A stretch of 64,000 nucleotides of DNA from Cladosporium sp. IMV 00045 (taxonomy: Eukaryota > Ascomycota > Dothideomycetes > Cladosporiales > Cladosporiaceae). The notes below the pieces were generated by a model, which searched no databases, was not told the origin of the DNA, and was given only the letters and a program-made list of their open reading frames with translations. Shown here piece after piece: positions 63,930 to 64,000 of this stretch (position 1 is the stretch's first letter; each line of letters begins with the position of its first letter). The DNA is taken from NCBI GenBank assembly GCA_001931905.2, contig MSJI02000181.1, forward strand, positions 1-64,000, in the 5' to 3' direction. The translations under genes and the position numbers were made by a program.

Positions 63930-64000
63930 GTCGCGAAGAGTGGTAGTGTCGTTGTTTCGAAGGATCAAAGATCTGCGAGTCTAGTTTAGACGATTATATC
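63930..64000. other. 5' flank of family 2 copy B, window end
   Basis: Matches 49173-49243 with several changes and small indels; the duplicated block therefore extends to the window edge. Confidence 0.6.

Larger units (their letters stand above)
56718..64000 (+). repeat. Duplicated block, copy B (to window end)
   Basis: Same orientation as copy A, offset by about 14755 bases at the left end. RFC1 and the three small genes are all in the same order. It starts exactly at the N run and still matches at the window end, so neither natural limit is seen. The promoter region 56718-57008 matches 41963-42254 nearly base for base. Confidence 0.93.

Noticed and set aside
1..64000. CRISPR arrays, insertion sequences, transposons or a secondary-metabolite core enzyme
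   Set aside because: None seen; no polyketide synthase, NRPS or transposase motifs, and the repeats found are tandem repeats or the large duplicated block.
1..64000. tRNA genes
   Set aside because: I looked for B-box-like GGTTCGA sequences with matching A boxes and found none convincing; a covariance search was not possible.

Overview
The window looks like nuclear DNA of a filamentous ascomycete (Pezizomycotina). Genes are short and dense, introns are about 50-90 nt with GTAAGT-type donors and CTAAC/CTGAC branch sites, 5S rRNA sequences are dispersed singly between protein genes, and the families are typical of these fungi: Zn2Cys6 regulators, a HET-domain protein, a GAF hybrid histidine kinase and small cysteine-rich proteins. 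The species cannot be fixed from sequence alone; a dothideomycete-type fungus is my guess.

Layout. 1-8.4 kb: end of a transketolase gene, then a possible sugar/polyol module of a short-chain dehydrogenase, an MFS sugar transporter and a Zn2Cys6 regulator. 9-13.4 kb: a large regulator with two C2H2 fingers plus a Zn2Cys6 cluster and poly-Gln tracts, then a single-pass membrane protein. 13.6 kb: a 5S rRNA gene. 14.6-19.2 kb: a hybrid histidine kinase. 19.9-31.6 kb: an accessory, partly decayed stretch with an NAD-dependent epimerase carrying a nonsense codon, a small secreted protein, a protealysin-like M4 metallopeptidase, an orphan gene, two broken TPR genes and a methyltransferase with a nonsense codon. 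32.3-36.3 kb: a phospholipase D-like protein, a 5S-like pseudogene and a HET protein. 37.7-45.6 kb: housekeeping genes (Rtf2, pantothenate kinase, mitochondrial ribosomal protein L16, RFC1). 46-56.7 kb: small lineage-specific genes and an ADAM metalloprotease cut by a 20-N assembly gap.

Everything right of the gap (56718-64000) is a second, diverged, same-orientation copy of 41963 to about 49265. It carries RFC1 plus the same three small genes. No natural breakpoint is visible: one side is the N gap, the other the window end. It may be a haplotype or homeologue joined by the scaffolder, or a real segmental duplication.

The most novel signals are in gene structure. Two genes contain what can only be read in frame as stwintrons (an intron nested between the first and second base of another intron's donor): the histidine kinase at 16711-16930 and the methyltransferase at 28765-28918. 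The sugar transporter appears to carry a 3-nt micro-exon at 4956-4958. Several genes between 20 and 31 kb are broken by TAA/TGA codons compatible with C-to-T change, which suggests decay, possibly by RIP.
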